Shown in pieces: positions 61,346-64,000 of a stretch of DNA of 64,000 nt. The notes beneath the pieces are model-generated. The model ran no database searches and was not told the DNA's origin. It worked only from the letters and a program-made list of their open reading frames with translations. The number at the start of each line of letters is the position of its first letter. Position 1 is the stretch's first letter. Source of the DNA: Halorubrum trapanicum (lineage in GTDB: Archaea > Halobacteriota > Halobacteria > Halobacteriales > Haloferacaceae). The position numbers were made by a program, and so were the translations under genes. Where the stretch lies: assembly GCF_017873555.1 (NCBI RefSeq), contig NZ_JAGGKE010000001.1:186001-250000 (forward strand). The letters run 5' to 3'.

Positions 61346-63133
61346 TTATAAGTCGCGCGTGAGCCGCGGGTTCGTCACCGCGCCGTCGGCCGCGGAGGCG
61401 AAGTCGCGGCCGTACTTCGCGAGAATGCCGCCCTCGTAGGGCGGTTCGGGCGCCTCCCACGCCTCGCGGCGCTCGTCGAGTTCCTCGTCGGAGAGGTCCA
61501 CCGACAGGTCGCGTTCGGGGATGTCGACGGTGACGTGGTCGCCGTCCTCGATGAGTCCGATCGGGCCGCCGACAGCGGCCTCGGGCGCGACGTGGCCGAT
61601 CATCGGACCGCGGGTAGCGCCCGAGAAGCGGCCGTCGGTGAGCAGCGCCACGTCGTCCTCGTGGCCCGCGCCGACGACGGCGGCGGTGACGCCGAGCATC
61701 TCGCGCATCCCGGGACCGCCCCGGGGGCCCTCGTTCCGGATGACGATCACGTCACCGGACTCGATACCGCCCGACTGGACGTACTCCATCGCGTCCTCCT
61801 CGCTCTCGAACACGCGGGCGGGCCCCTCGTGGTAGAACTCGTCGTCGCCGGTCACCTTCAGCACCGAGCCGTCCGGCGCGAGGTTCCCGTCGAGGATCTT
61901 GATGGCGCCCTCCTCTTCCTTCGGGTCGTCGACGGTGTAGAGGAAGTCCGCCTCGATCTCGTCGTCGTCGGGCAGTTCGCCTCGTTCCTCCAACGCCGCG
62001 ATCTCCTCGGCGAGGGTGCGGCCGGTGACGGTCATCGCGTCGCCGTGGAGCAGGTCGGCCTCCAGCAGGCGTCGGAGCACGACCGGCACGCCGCCGACCT
62101 CGTGGAGGTCGTTCATCACGCGGCTCCCGCCGGGCTGGAGGTTCGCGATCTTCGGCGTGCGCCGCGAGATCTCGTCGAAGTCCTCGATCGAGAGGTCGAC
62201 GTCGGCCTCGCCCGCGAGCGCGAGCAGGTGGAGGACCGCGTTGGTCGACCCGCCCATCGCGGTCTGGACCGCGATCGCGTTCTCGAACGACTCCCGCGAG
62301 AGGATGTCCGAGGGGCGGCGGTCGTTCTCGATGCAGTCCATCGCGAGCTCGCCCGCGCGCTCGGCGACCGCGTAGCGCGCCTCGTCCTCGGCGGGCGGCG
62401 AGGCCGATCCGAGCGGCGCCATCCCGAGCGCCTCGGAGATAGAGGCCATCGTGTTGGCGGTGAACATCCCGCCGCAGGAGCCGGCGCCGGGACAGGCGTT
62501 GCGCTCTAAATCGTCGAGCTCGTCGGCGCCCATGTCCCCTTGCGCGTACGTGCCGACCCCCTCGAACACCTGCTCGATGGTCACGTCGCGGCCCTCGTGT
62601 TGGCCGGGCATGATCGAGCCGCCGTAGAGGAAGACGCTCGGGAGGTCCGTCCGAATCGCGGCCATCATCATCCCGGGGAGGTTCTTGTCGCAGCCCGCGA
62701 CAGTCACGAGGGCGTCCATGCGCTCGCCGAAGGAGACGAGCTCGACGGAGTCGGCGATGACCTCCCGCGAGATGAGGCTCGCCTTCATCCCCTCGGTCCC
62801 CATCGAGATGGCGTCGCTAATGGTGATCGTCCCGAACTCGATGGGCATCCCGCCCGCGGCGTCGATGCCGTCGAGCGCGGCGTCCGCCACGTCGTCGAGG
62901 TGGACGTTACACGGCGTGATGTCGGCCGCGGGGTTCGGCACGCCGACGATGGGCGAGGAGAGGTCCTCGTCGTCGAACCCCATCGCGCGGAACATCGCGC
63001 GGTGCGGCGCCTTATCCGGTCCCTCGGTCACGTCGCGGCTCCGCAGGCTCTCGTCTTTTTCGCCGGCGAATCGGTCCGCGTCCTCCCGGCGGCGACGTCG
63101 ATCGTCGTCGGATCTCGGCTGCTGTTCGCTCAT
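61346..63133 (-). CDS. ilvD: Dihydroxy-acid dehydratase
   Basis: A 595-aa Fe-S dehydratase for valine/isoleucine synthesis. Cluster ligands and signatures: [56 protein letters not shown], and [20 protein letters not shown]. About 45 charged N-terminal residues precede the conserved part, a halophilic extension. Monocistronic here; other ilv genes are not in the window. Confidence 0.94.
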   Translation of the reverse strand: MSEQQPRSDDDRRRRREDADRFAGEKDESLRSRDVTEGPDKAPHRAMFRAMGFDDEDLSSPIVGVPNPAADITPCNVHLDDVADAALDGIDAAGGMPIEFGTITISDAISMGTEGMKASLISREVIADSVELVSFGERMDALVTVAGCDKNLPGMMMAAIRTDLPSVFLYGGSIMPGQHEGRDVTIEQVFEGVGTYAQGDMGADELDDLERNACPGAGSCGGMFTANTMASISEALGMAPLGSASPPAEDEARYAVAERAGELAMDCIENDRRPSDILSRESFENAIAVQTAMGGSTNAVLHLLALAGEADVDLSIEDFDEISRRTPKIANLQPGGSRVMNDLHEVGGVPVVLRRLLEADLLHGDAMTVTGRTLAEEIAALEERGELPDDDEIEADFLYTVDDPKEEEGAIKILDGNLAPDGSVLKVTGDDEFYHEGPARVFESEEDAMEYVQSGGIESGDVIVIRNEGPRGGPGMREMLGVTAAVVGAGHEDDVALLTDGRFSGATRGPMIGHVAPEAAVGGPIGLIEDGDHVTVDIPERDLSVDLSDEELDERREAWEAPEPPYEGGILAKYGRDFASAADGAVTNPRLTRDL

Positions 63134-63245
63134 ATTCGACCCTGTCGCTCGGGGGTCTTAAACGGCCGCGTCGGGGCGAGGGTTGCTCGGCGAGGCGAAC
63201 TGGTTCGGGGGAAGTCGGTCGGGAGCCGGCAGCACGTTTCCGCCC

Positions 63246-63638
63246 TCACACCCGCGCCTTCAGCTCCACACGGTAACCGAACGGATCGCGGACGTACACC
63301 GCGCCCGCCTCGCCGGTCGCGCCGAGCGGCGAGTCCAGCGTCTTTTCGATCTCGACGCCGGCGTCCGCCAGTTCGCTCTCGATTTCGTCGACCGACTCCT
63401 CGACGACGACCGCGACGTGGTCGTAGTTCGTCTTCGTCGGCCGCTCGAACTCGTCGGTCGGCCACAGGTGTATCACCGCGGTCGCCGAGAGCCGCACGTC
63501 GAAGAAGGGCTTCTCGCCGGCCGCGTACAGCGCGTCCTCGATCCCGAACCCGAGCTTCTCGCCGTAGAACTCGCGGGCCTCGTTGGCGCCGTCCTCGGGA
63601 ATCCGGAGGTTGACGTGGTCGATGTGGCGTGCGTTCAC
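63246..63638 (-). CDS. VOC family (glyoxalase/dioxygenase-like) protein
   Basis: A 130-aa single vicinal-oxygen-chelate domain pair: IDHVNLRIPEDGANEAREFY GEKLGF (first His ligand), FFDVRLSATAVIHLWP, YDHVAVVVEESVDEIESELA (second His) and YVRDPFGYRVELKARV (Glu ligand). GTG start at 63638 is chosen from the TATA-like TTTTTGC about 27 nt upstream on the minus strand; a TTG at 63665 would place the box inside the gene. Substrate unknown. Confidence 0.8.
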   Translation of the reverse strand: MNARHIDHVNLRIPEDGANEAREFYGEKLGFGIEDALYAAGEKPFFDVRLSATAVIHLWPTDEFERPTKTNYDHVAVVVEESVDEIESELADAGVEIEKTLDSPLGATGEAGAVYVRDPFGYRVELKARV

Positions 63639-63755
63639 TCCCGTCGATTCGGCGGCCGGGCGCAAAAATCGTTGGGGCGGAGCGGTTTCTCGGACGTGTT
63701 CGGGATGTCGATCCGAGACGGGACGCGGTCTCGCGACCCGCGAACGCCCGCGGAG

Positions 63756-63763
63756 TATTTATT
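63756..63763 (+). promoter_or_regulatory. TATA box of the last gene
   Basis: TATTTATT 23-30 nt before the ATG at 63786. Confidence 0.5.
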
Positions 63764-63785
63764 CATAGACGTGTGACTATCGCAC

Positions 63786-64000
63786 ATGATCGTTCTCGAA
63801 ACCGCAGCTGTGGCGCCGCTGATGGGCGGTATGGCCGGTTCGGGGATGGCGGGCGGGATGGGCGGTGCGATGGTCGTGTTCCCCCTCGTCGCGCTGCTCA
63901 CCGTCGCGGCGCTGCTCGTCGTGGGCGTCGTCGGAATTCGGGCCCTCGAGGATGAGACCGGCGGCGGAGCGCGCCCGACCGAGACCGACGAGGATCCGGT
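63786..64000 (+). CDS. Gly/Met-rich small membrane protein (partial, runs off the window)
   Basis: At least 71 codons remain open to the window end. MIVLETAAVAPLMGGMAGSG, then repeated Gly-Met (GMAGGMGGAMVV), one strong helix (FPLVALLTVAALLVVGVVGI) and a charged, acidic C-terminal part. It resembles short SHOCT-type membrane proteins, whose domain would lie beyond the edge. Function unknown. Confidence 0.55.
   Translation, partial: MIVLETAAVAPLMGGMAGSGMAGGMGGAMVVFPLVALLTVAALLVVGVVGIRALEDETGGGARPTETDEDP

Overview
The window is chromosomal DNA of a haloarchaeon (class Halobacteria; Halorubrum or a close relative is a guess from style, not a measurement). The DNA is GC-rich with a strong G/C third-position bias, and the proteins are rich in Asp and Glu. 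Many genes begin 25-30 nt after a TATA-like box, as expected for leaderless transcripts. The informational genes are archaeal: transcription factor S, proteasome alpha, RNase P Pop5 and Rpp30, L39e/L31e/LX, aIF6, prefoldin alpha, FtsY and the aCPSF1/FttA termination nuclease.

Layout. 1-5846: end of a probable secretion ATPase, a TadC/GspF-like membrane platform and five small proteins with pilin-like N-termini, forming one tight operon. 5885-7780 (minus): a 631-aa secreted relative of the last of these with a beta-repeat C-terminus. 7933-11313: AlaX editing enzyme, TFS, two unknown proteins, methylglyoxal synthase, an SRPBCC protein. 11363-13951: a heme-copper-oxidase-like membrane protein, a cupin and a DtxR-like regulator, each preceded by a CGAA-N4-TTCG type site. 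14054-17817: a 22-codon leader ORF, then hyuA and hyuB. 17899-25673: FttA, an SDR, a GNAT, and the rpp30-methyltransferase-pop5-psmA run. 25805-28496: DUF357 protein, M20 peptidase, and the L39e-L31e-aIF6 operon.

28497-35515 is an accessory block: FmdE-like protein, P1B metal ATPase with a separate HMA chaperone and a divergent ArsR-like regulator, PAP2 protein, SMP-30 lactonase and AGE epimerase. 35544-37306 (minus): LX-pfdA-ftsY, which usually follows aIF6 and is here detached and inverted. 37431-39211: ABC exporter pair. 39511-40915: tyrosine recombinase with its small partner, next to an AT-rich gene-free stretch. 41343-45064: HisG-like protein, a long coiled-coil protein, an MBL hydrolase. 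45312-48313: proC-proB-proA. 48402-54882: cell-surface genes (two GT4 glycosyltransferases, a sulfatase-like protein, a flippase-like protein, DUF2070). 55234-58640: NAD(P)HX repair enzyme, moaC, gcvT. 58782-64000: S26 signal peptidase, NYN-domain protein, small protein, ilvD, VOC protein and the start of a Gly/Met-rich membrane protein.

The most unusual feature is a pair of inverted, non-coding, structured elements at 59466-59725 (minus) and 61013-61318 (plus). Each starts about 30 nt after a TTATAA box, shares a conserved start and core, and has a perfect 19-bp stem. The two stems differ at four positions, and all four differences are compensated on the other arm. I read them as two members of an RNA family with their own promoters. 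The second lies behind a 57-bp tandem promoter repeat.
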